Assembly: GCA_947443645.1 (NCBI GenBank)
Contig: CANEXF010000009.1
Span: forward strand, 62,001-126,000
Reading direction: 5' to 3'
Length of the DNA: 64,000 nucleotides
From: Comamonadaceae bacterium
GTDB lineage: Bacteria; Pseudomonadota; Gammaproteobacteria; Burkholderiales; Burkholderiaceae_C
The notes below the pieces were generated by a model. It ran no database searches. It saw only the letters and a list, made by a program, of their open reading frames with translations, and had not been told where the DNA came from. The position numbers and the translations under genes are program-made. Shown piece by piece: positions 8,236-18,205 of this stretch. Each line of letters opens with the position of its first letter. The stretch's first letter is position 1.

Positions 8236-11200
8236 TCAGACCAGCACTTCTGCGTTGCAATAATGACGAACCAGGTTCATCAATTCGTCTTCTGAATACG
8301 GCTTGCCTAGGTAATGGTCTACGCCAAGCTCCTTGGCATGCTCACGGTGCTTCTCGGCAATACGCGAGGTGATCATGACAATTGGCAAATCCTTCAGCCG
8401 GGCGTCCGCCCTGATGTTGCGCGCCAGGTCAAAGCCATCCATACGCGGCATCTCGATGTCAGAAAGCACAACTGCTGGCCGCTCTTCCTGCAAGCGCTCC
8501 AGAGCCTGCAGGCCATCTGCTGCCATGGACACACGGTAACCCTCGCGTTGCAGCAGACGCTGGGTAACGCGCCGCACAGTAATGGAGTCGTCGACTACCA
8601 ATATCAGTGGAATTATTGGCGCCGATGGCGTCAACGCAGCCTGTTGGGGTACTTCACTGACTTGCGCCCCGAGCATGTGCGGCTCGGCACTGTCTGCGCT
8701 CAGAGCACGCGCCTGTTCGCCATAAATCGATGCCAGGGCAACGGGGTTGTAAATCAGCACGACGGCACCGGACGCAAGAACCGACATGCCGGCCAGACCG
8801 GCCAAACGGGACAACTGCGGACCGAGATTTTTAACCACAACCTCCTGGTTGCCCAAGACCTCGTCCACATGCAGGGCGATACGCTGCGCCGCGCTGCGGA
8901 AAATAACGATAGGCGTTGTCTTGGTTTGTGTCTCGCTGGAGCGGCGGGATGCCTGAAGCAAGGCACCTGACCAGAAGAAAGGAATGCCTTCCCCTGCGAC
9001 ATCAAGAACACCTGTGTTGTAGGCTTGCTGCAATTCTTTCGCCGAGGCACGACGCACGGTTTCCACCACGTTGGCAGGAACACCCACCGTCAAATTACCC
9101 GCCCGCACCATCACCACCTGCGTAACTGCAGTTGTCAGGGGCAACACGAGTTTGAAGCGGGTTCCCTTGCCTGCGACTGTAGTGGTCTCAATCCTGCCGC
9201 CAACGCCGTTGACTTCTGAGCGCACTACATCCATGCCGATGCCTCGACCAGCCAGCTCGGTTACCTGAGATGCAGTAGAAAAACCGGGCATGAAAATCAG
9301 ATTGGCGGCTTCCTGGTCGTCCATGGGCTGATCGACGGCCAATACCCCAAGCGCCATGGCTTTTTCACGAATGCGCTTGAGATCAAGCCCGGCGCCGTCA
9401 TCGCTGAACTCCACAGAGACGTCGTTGCCTTCCTGGCGCAGGTGCACGGTGATCAGCCCAATCGGGTCCTTGCCGGCAAGGGTCCGTGCCTCGGGGCTTT
9501 CGATGCCGTGCGCCACACAGTTACGCAGCAAATGCTCGAATGCCGGCGTCATGCGGTCCAACATGCCGCGGTCCATCTCTATGGTGCCGCCCAGCAGATC
9601 AAGCCGCACCTGATTTCCTGTTTCCTTGGAGGCCTGCCTGACAACCCGGTAGAGACGGTCAGAAATGCCCTCGAACTCCACCATGCGCGTACGCAGCAAG
9701 TCGCGTTGCAACTCGCGTGTCTGGCGGGCCTGGGCAATCAAATCGTCCTCGGTCGCCTCGACTGTACGCTGCAAGGTGCGCTGCACGGTCGCCACGTCAT
9801 TGACCGACTCCGCCATCATGCGGGTCAGTTCCTGCACGCGGGTAAAACGGTCAAACTCAAGTGGGTCAAAGCCAGCCTGAAGCTCCTTGGCCTGCGCCAG
9901 ACGCGATTGCATCTGGGTTTCAGCCTGCAGCTCGATGTCGCGCAGTTGCAGGCGAAGTCGGTTCAAGTTGCCGTTCATGTCGAGGAGTGAGCCGCGCAAC
10001 TGGCCAAGCTCCACTTCCAGACGTGAACGGGTGATCATGACCTCGCCGGCCTGGTTGACCATGCGATCGAGCAGCTGTGAACGCACCCGGATGGATGCCG
10101 ATGCAGCTTGCCGCAAGGGCTGCATGGCCATGGCCTGAGGCGCAGGAACCATTATTTTTCCGACTGCAGGCGTGCTTGCAGCCACTGGCGTTGCGGCATC
10201 GGTAGTCGCGGAAATGACCGGCTTGACGACATCCTGGGCAACCGGCAACGACGGCATCTGGCTGGCCACAGAGCCGGTTGCCAGGGCCTCGTCCACCGTT
10301 GCAGCACCCCCTTGACGCAAATGCTCCAGCGTGTGCTGCATCGCGTCAAAGCGGGTCAACAGGGGGTCAAAATCCTGCGCCGTCGCCCCTTCAGATCCAA
10401 GAAACTCAATTTCGGATTCAATCCTGTGCGCCATCTCTCCAAGGCGCAAAGCACCGGCCAGACGCGCGCTGCCTTTGAGGGTATGCAAGGCACGCAGAAC
10501 CTCCATGCGTGCGCCCTGATTTTCAGGTCTTGCCGACCATTGCCGCAAGGCCCCTCCCAGCTGGGGCATAAGCTCTGACGCTTCTTCGTCAAAGATGGGA
10601 AATAGGTCCGGATCAATCGCATCCTGTGCATCTATCTCGTCATCGGCGTCGCTGGAAAATATTTCAGCAGCCCGATAGGCAGGAGCCGCAAACACCGGGG
10701 CAACGGGCGCCACCGGTACGCCTTTAGCAATGCCATTCGGCGCAGCCGCTAACGGTGGTGTGACATTCCTGTCCGCGTCTTCGACCGGCAACACAGACAT
10801 CGCCTCGAAAAATTCAAGATCCCTGAGCCGTTCGAGCAGCCCATCAGCAGGCGACTTCAGAAAGCCCGCAGCAAACTGATGCAGGAGGCGCCGTATATCG
10901 TCAGCAGTTTCAACAAATAGTCCAGCGTAGGCAGTTGCCGCGCTCTGGCTGTAATGCGCATGAGACTGCTGCAAAGCGTACTCGAACGCGCGGGCAACCT
11001 CGGACAAGGCGTCAAAGCCGACGGTCGCAGAACTGCCGGCCAGCGAATGGGCCAGTGCGATCGTGGAGTCGCCAATCGGTTCGTGAAGCTCAATGGCCCA
11101 CTCGGAAACTTCAGTCACAAGACGGCGAGACCATTCATCAGCTTCATTGAGATACACGTTGTAAAGCGGAATGCCTATGCGCAAACCGCCAATCACTTTG

Positions 11201-14178
11201 ACCTGATCGTCTATGCCGGCCCCAGAAGAAGTACCAAGCTCTGGATTGGCGGACAAACTGGTGACATCGGTTGGTGAGGCAATCTCGGGCTCCTCCAAAA
11301 ACTGGGCCTCGAAGTCAGCCGCCGACATGGTTGTCATTTCAACGCTGTCAGGGACGGCATCCGCCAGCATGGCAGGATCAGGAACATCGACTTCATCAAG
11401 TTCAACGGACGGCTCTGGAGCGTCCATGCTTTCAAAAGCTGGGAGCGTCGGTTCAAGCGATGGCGCAGCGGATAAGCCGGACAAGGCTGCAACGCTTTCA
11501 AAATCTATACCGCGTATTTCCATCGGTTCCGCTGCTGGTGCCGGTGCAGCAAGCGTATCGACGGCGAAAAATTCATTCAGATCCAGCGACAGTTCAACGA
11601 CCGCCTGTACTGACTCGCCCGTCTCGGCAAGCACCACAAGCGCATCCAGGTCGGTCGCAGCCGGCTCAAACCTGACCGCGTCCAATACGGCTTCACCAAC
11701 GGGCACAGGCAAAATCAGAGGAATCAAACGCCCATCGGTGCGCATGGCGTCGGCACTGATGCGAAAAGCCGAAGCGCTCCACGCGCCGTCCTGATTAGAT
11801 GCAATATCTTCAATCCAGGCCGCAAATCCCCGCAAGGCGTCAGCCGACAAGGTCATCAGTTCCTCGCTCGCCGGTTTCTGGTCAGCCAGCCAGCTGTTGA
11901 ACAGCTGCTCCACCGACCAGGCGGCCTCGCCAAATTCATTGAGTCCGACCATGCGCGAACTGCCCTTGAGCGTATGGAACACGCGGCGCAGAATTGTCAG
12001 CTGACTGATGTCAGCTGGATCACTTGCAAGAGCCAAGATCGCTTCCTGGCCATTACCGGCAACTTCTCGTGCCTCCTCCAGAAAAATATCACGCAGGTCG
12101 TCTTCTTCAAATTCCAGCATTTCAGTCGCGCTGGCAGCAGCTACAACGGGCACGACAGCAGAGACCAGGATGCTCAAGGTGCTGGCAGACGCCTCCGGGT
12201 TATGAGACACGGCGACTGAAGCATCATGGACAGTCTTGGCGAGTTCAGATTGCCCTGCAAGCGCAGCTTGCGCGGCCAAGGCATCGAGCTTGCCCGTCAG
12301 GTCTTGCTGTGAACTGCCGGCGCTTGCGTCCTGCGCCAATGAAATTAGTTCTTCAGCCACAATACCGCCGCTGGTGCTTGCTCCTGCCACGGCATGACTT
12401 GGCTTTTGCGTGCGACCCATCAGCGGCCTGAGCTCGCCCTTGACATCGTCGTAGACGAAAAGCTTCTTCGCCAGCACCGGCTGGTAATTGAGCATGTCAA
12501 TCAGGAAGCTCAGGGCGCCCAAATTATTTCCGAGCTGGTCAAATGTTCCTGCAGCCCGGGCCAGTTGCTCATCAACCTCGGTCACCAGCATTTGTTCGAC
12601 CGTATCGCGCATGCGCAATACCGCTTGAGATGCTTGATCGAGGCCCAATACCGACAACACACCGCGCATCTGCGACAGCTGGCTCGGCACGTCGCCCAAA
12701 GCTGACTTGTCTTGAGGGTTACGGAAAAACAGATCCAGAGACTTTTCAAGCTCGCCAAGTGACAGCCTTAGTTCACCGACAACACTGCCCATGGTTTGCT
12801 TGTCGCTGACACGCCGGTAGAGCTCTTCCATCCACGGCTCCAGCGGCTGCGGCTGTCCGCCAATCCTCACACCTTCGAGACGGTCGGCGAGGCGCTTTGT
12901 ACGCGCTGCCAATTGCGGGTCATTGGGGTCAAGGTCGTCAAACACGGCTTCCAGATACAGCACCGAGGTGGCGACTTCCATCGCCAGCTCTATCGCAGGT
13001 GGCTGGCCTGAGCGCACCGTCATGTCAATTGCCCGGGAAAGCGCCAGGGCCAGCGGCTCACTTTGCGGGTGCAGCTTCACAAGGGAATCGGAGACCAGAC
13101 TGAATTGGTCCACAACCAGCTTGAACTTGTTCGCATCACCGGCTGACAAGGAGGACCAGGTTTCCTTGGCCGAAACAATCCGCTTACGCGCCTGCGCCAG
13201 CAAAGCAGGGTCAAACCGGCCAAACTGCGCCGCGTGGTAATCGACCGGCTTGTAGCGCGCAAGGCCATAAGCGGCGCGCACAGCAAACAGCACCGGTGTA
13301 TCAACCGGACTCGCTGAAGCGGCCTGAGAGCAAAAGAAAAGCAGGTCCTGCGCCAATCTCTCGGAAATACTGGTGTCGCCTTTGCTCAGCGTCGCATATT
13401 GCAAAAGAATGCGGGAAGCCGCGCGTCGCACGTAGAGATCGGACGCGATCAAATCGTGTGCCAGCGCCTCAAAGTAGGCCGCCACAATTTTCCAGAAGAT
13501 GCGCGGCTGTCGGTCCGTCTGCCTGGCTGCAAAACCGAGCGTTAAATCCCGCAGCGTCTGCGCAGCAGGCTGGGCCTTGCCCTTCATGATCTGAAGCACC
13601 GAGTGGTCGAGCGCAGTACGAGCGCTGTCACCGTAATTTTGTGGTGCGACCGTCAACGCCAGCTCCGGATCAAGCCAGCGCCACTCGGAGATCCAGAGGT
13701 CAGCTGGATGTATGCGATCGGCACGCACCAGTTCCTGCACTTCACGATATTGTGGAAACAAGGAAACTGCAGAAACAGGCTTGCCAGCCAACACACCTTC
13801 AAGATATTCTGTCAGCGCAAAGCTGGCGCTTTCAATCTTGGCCGCAGCGTCCTGGCTGCACTGCTCGGGTTGCTGCACAAACTTTTGTACCGCAGCCTCC
13901 ATGGCACGCAATACCAGCGCCGGAGCGGTCAGTCCAACCATCTCGAGCGCGCCCACTGCCTGGTGTAGCTGCTGCCGGGCAATGCGCAGTTGACTTGCGT
14001 CCAGCGCCGCAAGATCGGAGCCTCTGGCTGCTTCGGCGTCACGGACAAAGCGTTTGAGCGCTTTGGCCGCACCTTCCAGCGATTTACGGAGTTCGTCCAG
14101 AACCCAGGCTAGGGGTCCAAGATCGTTGACAGCGATATCGGGGTCGGCGGCTGTTGTGTTCTGAGCGTTGAATTGCAT
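8236..14178 (-). CDS. chpA: ChpA/PilL hybrid chemotaxis histidine kinase of the type IV pilus system
   Basis: Very large CheA-like kinase (1980 aa) of the Pil-Chp pathway that controls twitching motility and pilus-linked cAMP or virulence output in relatives. Visible histidine phosphotransfer motifs are HTLKGSSRMVG (near residue 733), HSLAGSSATVG (near 1041) and HTLKGSARLAG (near 1229). They are followed by a CheA dimerisation/ATPase region (LLRNCVAHGIE, DDGAGLD, GRGIGMDVV), a CheW-like domain, and a C-terminal receiver (VVDDSITVRRV, phospho-Asp in LSDIEMP near 1905). Pseudomonas ChpA has more Hpt-like domains (2472 aa), so this one is shorter. It is last in rubredoxin-pilG-pilH-pilI-pilJ-chpA, 57 bases after pilJ. 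Confidence 0.93.
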   Translation of the reverse strand: MQFNAQNTTAADPDIAVNDLGPLAWVLDELRKSLEGAAKALKRFVRDAEAARGSDLAALDASQLRIARQQLHQAVGALEMVGLTAPALVLRAMEAAVQKFVQQPEQCSQDAAAKIESASFALTEYLEGVLAGKPVSAVSLFPQYREVQELVRADRIHPADLWISEWRWLDPELALTVAPQNYGDSARTALDHSVLQIMKGKAQPAAQTLRDLTLGFAARQTDRQPRIFWKIVAAYFEALAHDLIASDLYVRRAASRILLQYATLSKGDTSISERLAQDLLFFCSQAASASPVDTPVLFAVRAAYGLARYKPVDYHAAQFGRFDPALLAQARKRIVSAKETWSSLSAGDANKFKLVVDQFSLVSDSLVKLHPQSEPLALALSRAIDMTVRSGQPPAIELAMEVATSVLYLEAVFDDLDPNDPQLAARTKRLADRLEGVRIGGQPQPLEPWMEELYRRVSDKQTMGSVVGELRLSLGELEKSLDLFFRNPQDKSALGDVPSQLSQMRGVLSVLGLDQASQAVLRMRDTVEQMLVTEVDEQLARAAGTFDQLGNNLGALSFLIDMLNYQPVLAKKLFVYDDVKGELRPLMGRTQKPSHAVAGASTSGGIVAEELISLAQDASAGSSQQDLTGKLDALAAQAALAGQSELAKTVHDASVAVSHNPEASASTLSILVSAVVPVVAAASATEMLEFEEDDLRDIFLEEAREVAGNGQEAILALASDPADISQLTILRRVFHTLKGSSRMVGLNEFGEAAWSVEQLFNSWLADQKPASEELMTLSADALRGFAAWIEDIASNQDGAWSASAFRISADAMRTDGRLIPLILPVPVGEAVLDAVRFEPAATDLDALVVLAETGESVQAVVELSLDLNEFFAVDTLAAPAPAAEPMEIRGIDFESVAALSGLSAAPSLEPTLPAFESMDAPEPSVELDEVDVPDPAMLADAVPDSVEMTTMSAADFEAQFLEEPEIASPTDVTSLSANPELGTSSGAGIDDQVKVIGGLRIGIPLYNVYLNEADEWSRRLVTEVSEWAIELHEPIGDSTIALAHSLAGSSATVGFDALSEVARAFEYALQQSHAHYSQSAATAYAGLFVETADDIRRLLHQFAAGFLKSPADGLLERLRDLEFFEAMSVLPVEDADRNVTPPLAAAPNGIAKGVPVAPVAPVFAAPAYRAAEIFSSDADDEIDAQDAIDPDLFPIFDEEASELMPQLGGALRQWSARPENQGARMEVLRALHTLKGSARLAGALRLGEMAHRIESEIEFLGSEGATAQDFDPLLTRFDAMQHTLEHLRQGGAATVDEALATGSVASQMPSLPVAQDVVKPVISATTDAATPVAASTPAVGKIMVPAPQAMAMQPLRQAASASIRVRSQLLDRMVNQAGEVMITRSRLEVELGQLRGSLLDMNGNLNRLRLQLRDIELQAETQMQSRLAQAKELQAGFDPLEFDRFTRVQELTRMMAESVNDVATVQRTLQRTVEATEDDLIAQARQTRELQRDLLRTRMVEFEGISDRLYRVVRQASKETGNQVRLDLLGGTIEMDRGMLDRMTPAFEHLLRNCVAHGIESPEARTLAGKDPIGLITVHLRQEGNDVSVEFSDDGAGLDLKRIREKAMALGVLAVDQPMDDQEAANLIFMPGFSTASQVTELAGRGIGMDVVRSEVNGVGGRIETTTVAGKGTRFKLVLPLTTAVTQVVMVRAGNLTVGVPANVVETVRRASAKELQQAYNTGVLDVAGEGIPFFWSGALLQASRRSSETQTKTTPIVIFRSAAQRIALHVDEVLGNQEVVVKNLGPQLSRLAGLAGMSVLASGAVVLIYNPVALASIYGEQARALSADSAEPHMLGAQVSEVPQQAALTPSAPIIPLILVVDDSITVRRVTQRLLQREGYRVSMAADGLQALERLQEERPAVVLSDIEMPRMDGFDLARNIRADARLKDLPIVMITSRIAEKHREHAKELGVDHYLGKPYSEDELMNLVRHYCNAEVLV

Positions 14179-14235
14179 AGGTAACAGACCGGTTCAAATA
14201 ACGGAATTCACAATCAGGCGCGAAAACAGGGCTTG

Positions 14236-16524
14236 TCAGGCGATCTTGAATCGAGACACCGACTGGCGAAGCTCTTCAGCCATACGCGAAAGATCACGCA
14301 CCTGCTGAGCGGTGGAGCGCGTTCCCTCTCCGGTCTGCTCTGTCACTGCGAAAATGTGTTGGATATTGCCCGCAACAACGTTGGCAGACTCGGCTTCCCT
14401 GGATGCAGAATTGGAAATCTGCTCAATCAGATCCGCCAGGCGGCGCGACACAAGGTCAATTTCCGACAGTGCCGTACCGGCGTTGTCTGACAGCTTGGCA
14501 CCTTCCACCACACCCTGCGTGGAGCGCTCCATAGCGGCAACAGCGTCCTGGGTATCGGTCTGAATGGCCTTCACGAGCGCCGAAATCTGACGCGTCGCAT
14601 CAGCCGAGCGCTCAGCCAGTCGCTGCACCTCTTCAGCCACCACAGAGAACCCTCGGCCGGCCTCACCGGCAGAAGCGGCCTGAATGGCGGCGTTGAGCGC
14701 CAGCACGTTGGTCTGCTCGGTAATGTCGGAAATCAGCTCAGTGATCTCGCCAATTTCCTGCGAAGACTCGCCCAGGCGTTTGATCCGCTTGGAAGTTTCC
14801 TGAATTTGATCGCGAATCGAGTTCATACCGCCAATGGCGTTCTGCACAGCTTGCAGGCCAGACTCGGCGGCCGTTAGCGATTGCCGCGCCACTTGGGAAG
14901 ATTCCTGCGCCTGCGCCGACACCGCATTGATTCGTGACGCCATATCCAGCACCGACTGACCGGTTTCACGAATTTCGCGCAATTGTTCCGTTGATGCCGC
15001 AAGCAATTCGGTCGACGTACTTTCAACTTGAGCTGTCGTCTGGGCAACCCTGGTCGCCGTGTTCTGCACGTTGCCCACCAGCTGACGCAGTTCTTCAACC
15101 GTGTAATTCACCGAGTCGGCAATGGCGCCGGTAATGTCTTCGGTCACCGTGGCTTCCTGGGTCAAATCACCCTCAGCTACCGTCTGCAACTCGTTCATCA
15201 AACGCAAAATAGCGGCCTGATTGGCGTCATTGACGCGTTTGGCATCCCGCTCCTGGCCGCGGGCCTCAAGCTGCTGCTTTTCTGCAAGGCTTTGCCGCTG
15301 GCGGCTGTCCTGCAACTGAATTCGGGCAATGCCCACGGCGCAGGTCAAACCAAACAATGCAGCAATAATCAGCGCCGCGACGGACCCGGCACTCAAACCC
15401 GACCGGGACGACAGCTTGCCTTGCAAGTCCTCCAGCCCGCGGCGCAGTGGCTCGCTGTCGGCAATGATGGAGGCTTGTGCTTCGCGGGCTGACACCAGAC
15501 CCTGCAGATTGCCCAAAATGGCACCCGCCTGAACCCGGGTTTGCTCATAAAGCGCCATCAGCGCTTCAAGCCGCTCGCGGGTCTGCGGGTCTTTGGAACT
15601 CGCAAGCCGCAACTCCGAGCTGCCGTCCTGAAGGCCCTGTGCAATTTCCTTGAACGAATTCAAATCCTTACCGAGCAAAAATACGGCCTCTGGGCTCACG
15701 CCTTCCATGGTCAGGAATTCATTGGCTGATTTACCAATCCGCTGCGTCAACATCACCAGTTGACCAGCGGCAGAAATCTCGGCCGCCGCAGCATTTTGCT
15801 GAAGCTTCAGTGAAGACACCGTTTCGGCGATTTCCAGCAGGTCAGAAGACTGGCGGTTAATGGTTCGCAGCGCGTTGCCCACCTGGGTCAGAATGTTCTG
15901 CTGCCCCATCACGGTCGCGGCGTTTTTCTCGGCGCGCTCCATCAAGGGGGTGACTTTTTCCACGTCAGGCAGAAGCTCCTGGTTTACCGCAGCAAGGCGC
16001 AAGCTGGGTTCGCCTGATTTCAGGCCGCGTATGGTTTTAGCCAGCACATCGGAACTTTCACGCACATCGGGAAAGGCCTTGGCGCTGCCCACCAGCGCCT
16101 GCGATACAGACTTGGCCAAACGCTGCGACTGCATCAAGGACTGACCGGTTGCAGCCACCTGCTGGGCCACTGTATCGGCTTGGGTCAGGGCGCGGTAGGC
16201 CACTACCGCCAAAACCAGCACCGACATACCGAGCAAGATCAACAACGTCCGCTGGTGCTTGGCAATTGTGCCCTTGCCCAAAATCGGCAAGGTCAACTGG
16301 TCTTGGGTCTCAATCACCATGGCCTCTTCCGAGGCCACCAAACGACTCGCTTCAAAGCCGCCCTCATCAGACTCAGATGGCGCACCAAGGTCGGGATGAT
16401 TCGCTGCGCGATCCAGGCCCGAAAATGGATCGGCAGGAGAGCCTACCGAAGCCATGTCCATGCTGTCCTCCGGCTGGGGGGACTTCGAGTTGAACAGGTT
16501 CTGGATTCTTTTTGTAACAGACAT
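14236..16524 (-). CDS. pilJ: Methyl-accepting chemotaxis protein PilJ
   Basis: Inner-membrane receptor (762 aa) that feeds signals to ChpA through PilI. A first membrane helix lies at about residues 88-110 ([20 protein letters not shown]) and a second near 380-400 ([18 protein letters not shown]), bracketing a periplasmic PilJ-type sensing region of two repeats. These are followed by HAMP-like coils and the signalling hairpin, whose tip reads [23 protein letters not shown] with [15 protein letters not shown] after it. It carries an unusually long cytoplasmic N-terminus before the first helix, as other PilJ proteins do to a lesser degree. It is 29 bases downstream of pilI. Confidence 0.94.
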   Translation of the reverse strand: MSVTKRIQNLFNSKSPQPEDSMDMASVGSPADPFSGLDRAANHPDLGAPSESDEGGFEASRLVASEEAMVIETQDQLTLPILGKGTIAKHQRTLLILLGMSVLVLAVVAYRALTQADTVAQQVAATGQSLMQSQRLAKSVSQALVGSAKAFPDVRESSDVLAKTIRGLKSGEPSLRLAAVNQELLPDVEKVTPLMERAEKNAATVMGQQNILTQVGNALRTINRQSSDLLEIAETVSSLKLQQNAAAAEISAAGQLVMLTQRIGKSANEFLTMEGVSPEAVFLLGKDLNSFKEIAQGLQDGSSELRLASSKDPQTRERLEALMALYEQTRVQAGAILGNLQGLVSAREAQASIIADSEPLRRGLEDLQGKLSSRSGLSAGSVAALIIAALFGLTCAVGIARIQLQDSRQRQSLAEKQQLEARGQERDAKRVNDANQAAILRLMNELQTVAEGDLTQEATVTEDITGAIADSVNYTVEELRQLVGNVQNTATRVAQTTAQVESTSTELLAASTEQLREIRETGQSVLDMASRINAVSAQAQESSQVARQSLTAAESGLQAVQNAIGGMNSIRDQIQETSKRIKRLGESSQEIGEITELISDITEQTNVLALNAAIQAASAGEAGRGFSVVAEEVQRLAERSADATRQISALVKAIQTDTQDAVAAMERSTQGVVEGAKLSDNAGTALSEIDLVSRRLADLIEQISNSASREAESANVVAGNIQHIFAVTEQTGEGTRSTAQQVRDLSRMAEELRQSVSRFKIA

Positions 16525-16553
16525 GGTGAGCCTTCCGGAGAAAACGTTACGCG

Positions 16554-17084
16554 CTAGGCGCCGATAGTCAAAAAATGGGCTTGCTGAGCCAACAACTGCA
16601 GGTTGATTTCCTGCCAGGCTTGGCCGTTTTGGTCTATGTAGCGATGACCAAAAAACACCGGCGCGTCGGAGGGCCTTTCAGAAAAATCACTGAAGGCCTG
16701 CTGATTGCGCAGACCAGCCAGCCGGTCAATCAGCAAAGCACAGTTGACGTCCAGCGCGCTGTTGAGCGCGACCAGGCTGGACTCCTTGCGGGCCAACTCG
16801 GTCTTGGGTGTTATCGCTTGCCCGGTGACATAACTGGCGAGGTCAACCACGCCATACAGTCCACCTCGCAAATTGGCCACACCCAAAAACCAGCTCTGTG
16901 TATAGGGGACGGCTTGCATTGCGCCCCAGGGGAAAATCTCACCAGCTTGGGCCATGGGAAACAGGTAGTTCTTGCCACCAGCCTCAACGGCCAGCCATGA
17001 GGGCGCCACCCCCTGGGTTCGTGCAAGCTGCAACCTGTCGGCCAAACGGCTCTGCAAATCTCTGAGGGCTTGTCTATTCGCCAT
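16554..17084 (-). CDS. pilI: CheW-like coupling protein PilI
   Basis: CheW-domain adaptor (176 aa) expected to link PilJ to ChpA. Visible CheW features include [33 protein letters not shown] in parts (the V-x-N-L-R-G motif reads [17 protein letters not shown]). It lies between pilH and pilJ with short gaps (21 and 29 bases), which matches the conserved pilGHIJ order. Confidence 0.92.
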   Translation of the reverse strand: MANRQALRDLQSRLADRLQLARTQGVAPSWLAVEAGGKNYLFPMAQAGEIFPWGAMQAVPYTQSWFLGVANLRGGLYGVVDLASYVTGQAITPKTELARKESSLVALNSALDVNCALLIDRLAGLRNQQAFSDFSERPSDAPVFFGHRYIDQNGQAWQEINLQLLAQQAHFLTIGA

Positions 17085-17105
17085 ATGTTGGTTCGAGAGC
17101 CCGCT

Positions 17106-17471
17106 TTAGCCGAGAGCTTTGATCTTCGCCATCAATTCATCTGAATCCACCGGCTTGGTGATGTAGTCACGCGCGCCCTGCCGCATACCCCAAACACGGT
17201 CTGTTTCCTGATTCTTGCTAGTGCACATGATGATGGGGATGTCGGAGTAAAGCGGATCACGCGTAATCGCGCGTGTCAGCTGAAAGCCATTTTGACCGGG
17301 CATCACCACGTCCATCAAAATAAGCTCGGGTTTTTCCTCTGCCAATCGACGAAAGGCATCCTCCGCGTTCTCAGCGGTCTTCACGGTGAAGCCAAGCTTG
17401 ACCATCAGGTCGGTCAGATGCATCAACTCGGTTTTCGAATCATCGACCACCAGAACTTTTTTAATCGCCAT
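17106..17471 (-). CDS. pilH: Response regulator PilH
   Basis: Single-domain receiver (121 aa) of the Pil-Chp system. It has the acidic pair VVDDSK, the phospho-Asp in LILMDVVMPGQNGFQ, the conserved Thr/Ser in IIMCTSKNQETD and the Lys in YITKPVDSDEL. An upstream extension is open, but the ATG at 17471 overlaps the pilG stop (TAATG) and gives the normal CheY-like length, so it is preferred. In Pseudomonas PilH opposes PilG and is linked to pilus retraction. Confidence 0.94.
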   Translation of the reverse strand: MAIKKVLVVDDSKTELMHLTDLMVKLGFTVKTAENAEDAFRRLAEEKPELILMDVVMPGQNGFQLTRAITRDPLYSDIPIIMCTSKNQETDRVWGMRQGARDYITKPVDSDELMAKIKALG

Positions 17472-17869
17472 TACGCTACTCCTTGATTTGTGTTGCCCAG
17501 CGCCTGAACAGTTTGAAGCAGCTGGTCTTTGGTAAAAGGCTTGGTCAGGTAGTCTTGAGAGCCCACCATACGCCCCCTGGCCTTGTCGAAGACGCCATCC
17601 TTGGAGGACAGCATCACGATGGGAACGTTTGAAAAACGGGGGTTGCGTTTGATGATGGCGCAGGTCTGGTAGCCATCGAGCCTGGGCATCAGGATGTCGC
17701 AAAAAATCAGGTCGGGCTGGTAGTCATTGACCTTGGCCAAAGCATCAAACCCGTCGTCGGCCAGAAGCACATCGTGGCCGCCCTGCTTTAAAAAAATCTC
17801 GGCGCTGCGCCGAATAGTGTTGCTGTCATCGATAACCAGGACCTTAAGTCCCGAAGAGGTAATACTCAC
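17471..17869 (-). CDS. pilG: Response regulator PilG
   Basis: Single-domain receiver with VIDDSNTIRRSAE, the phospho-Asp in LIFCDILMPRLDGYQ, VMLSSKDG and YLTKPFTKDQ. It is the CheY-like output of Pil-Chp that promotes pilus extension in relatives. No ATG is available. Two in-frame GTG codons exist, at 17878 and 17869. AGGGAG directly abuts the first but is 8 bases from the second, so I prefer 17869 (132 aa; 135 aa from the first). A 30-base inverted repeat lies just upstream in the leader. Confidence 0.93.
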   Translation of the reverse strand: MSITSSGLKVLVIDDSNTIRRSAEIFLKQGGHDVLLADDGFDALAKVNDYQPDLIFCDILMPRLDGYQTCAIIKRNPRFSNVPIVMLSSKDGVFDKARGRMVGSQDYLTKPFTKDQLLQTVQALGNTNQGVA

Positions 17870-17886
17870 TGACTTCACTCCCTATA

Positions 17887-17916
17887 GGAAAGTTAGTATT
17901 TGCACACTAACTTTCC
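17887..17916 (-). promoter_or_regulatory. Perfect 11-bp hairpin in the pilG leader
   Basis: GGAAAGTTAGT and ACTAACTTTCC form a perfect inverted repeat around an 8-base loop. It is in the short gap between the rubredoxin stop (17949) and pilG. No U-run follows on either strand, so a plain intrinsic terminator is unlikely. It could be an mRNA processing or stability element or a dyad operator. Confidence 0.75.
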
Positions 17917-17948
17917 GTTATTTCGATGACCTAAATGTATCAAATTGT

Positions 17949-18110
17949 TTAAATTTGAACCATCTCGAAGTCTTCCTTTCGAGCCCCACATTCAGGGCAG
18001 GTCCAGTTCATCGGAACCTGCGCCCAAGGCGTGCCGGCTGCTATGCCATGCTCTGGCGCACCGGTTGTCTCGTCATAAATCCACCCACAAATCAAACACA
18101 TCCAGGTCAT
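17949..18110 (-). CDS. Rubredoxin
   Basis: Small iron protein of 53 aa. The two metal-binding pairs are C5-x2-C8 (MCLICGWIYDE) and C38-x2-C41 (WTCPECGARK), which bind one Fe in an FeS4 site. Conserved aromatic and Gly residues of the rubredoxin fold (Y12, G17, W36) are present. It starts at the ATG at 18108-18110 and would act as a cytoplasmic one-electron carrier. It is on the same strand and 70-80 bases upstream of pilG, and divergent from thiD. In many Burkholderiales rubredoxin sits between thiD/hemL and the pil cluster, so the linkage may be historical rather than functional. Confidence 0.95.
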   Translation of the reverse strand: MTWMCLICGWIYDETTGAPEHGIAAGTPWAQVPMNWTCPECGARKEDFEMVQI

Positions 18111-18205
18111 TGTTTCGGTCTCAGCTTAAGTCGCCTTCAAATAGAATGCAACAGTTGTATCGAGGCAGCGTTGCTTATTCGCTTACAAGGCAAAATTGCA
18201 ACCTT

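Noticed and set aside
17945-18205. N-terminal extension of thiD to 17945
   Set aside because: It overlaps the rubredoxin gene on the other strand and lacks thiD similarity; the ATG at 18206 is better.
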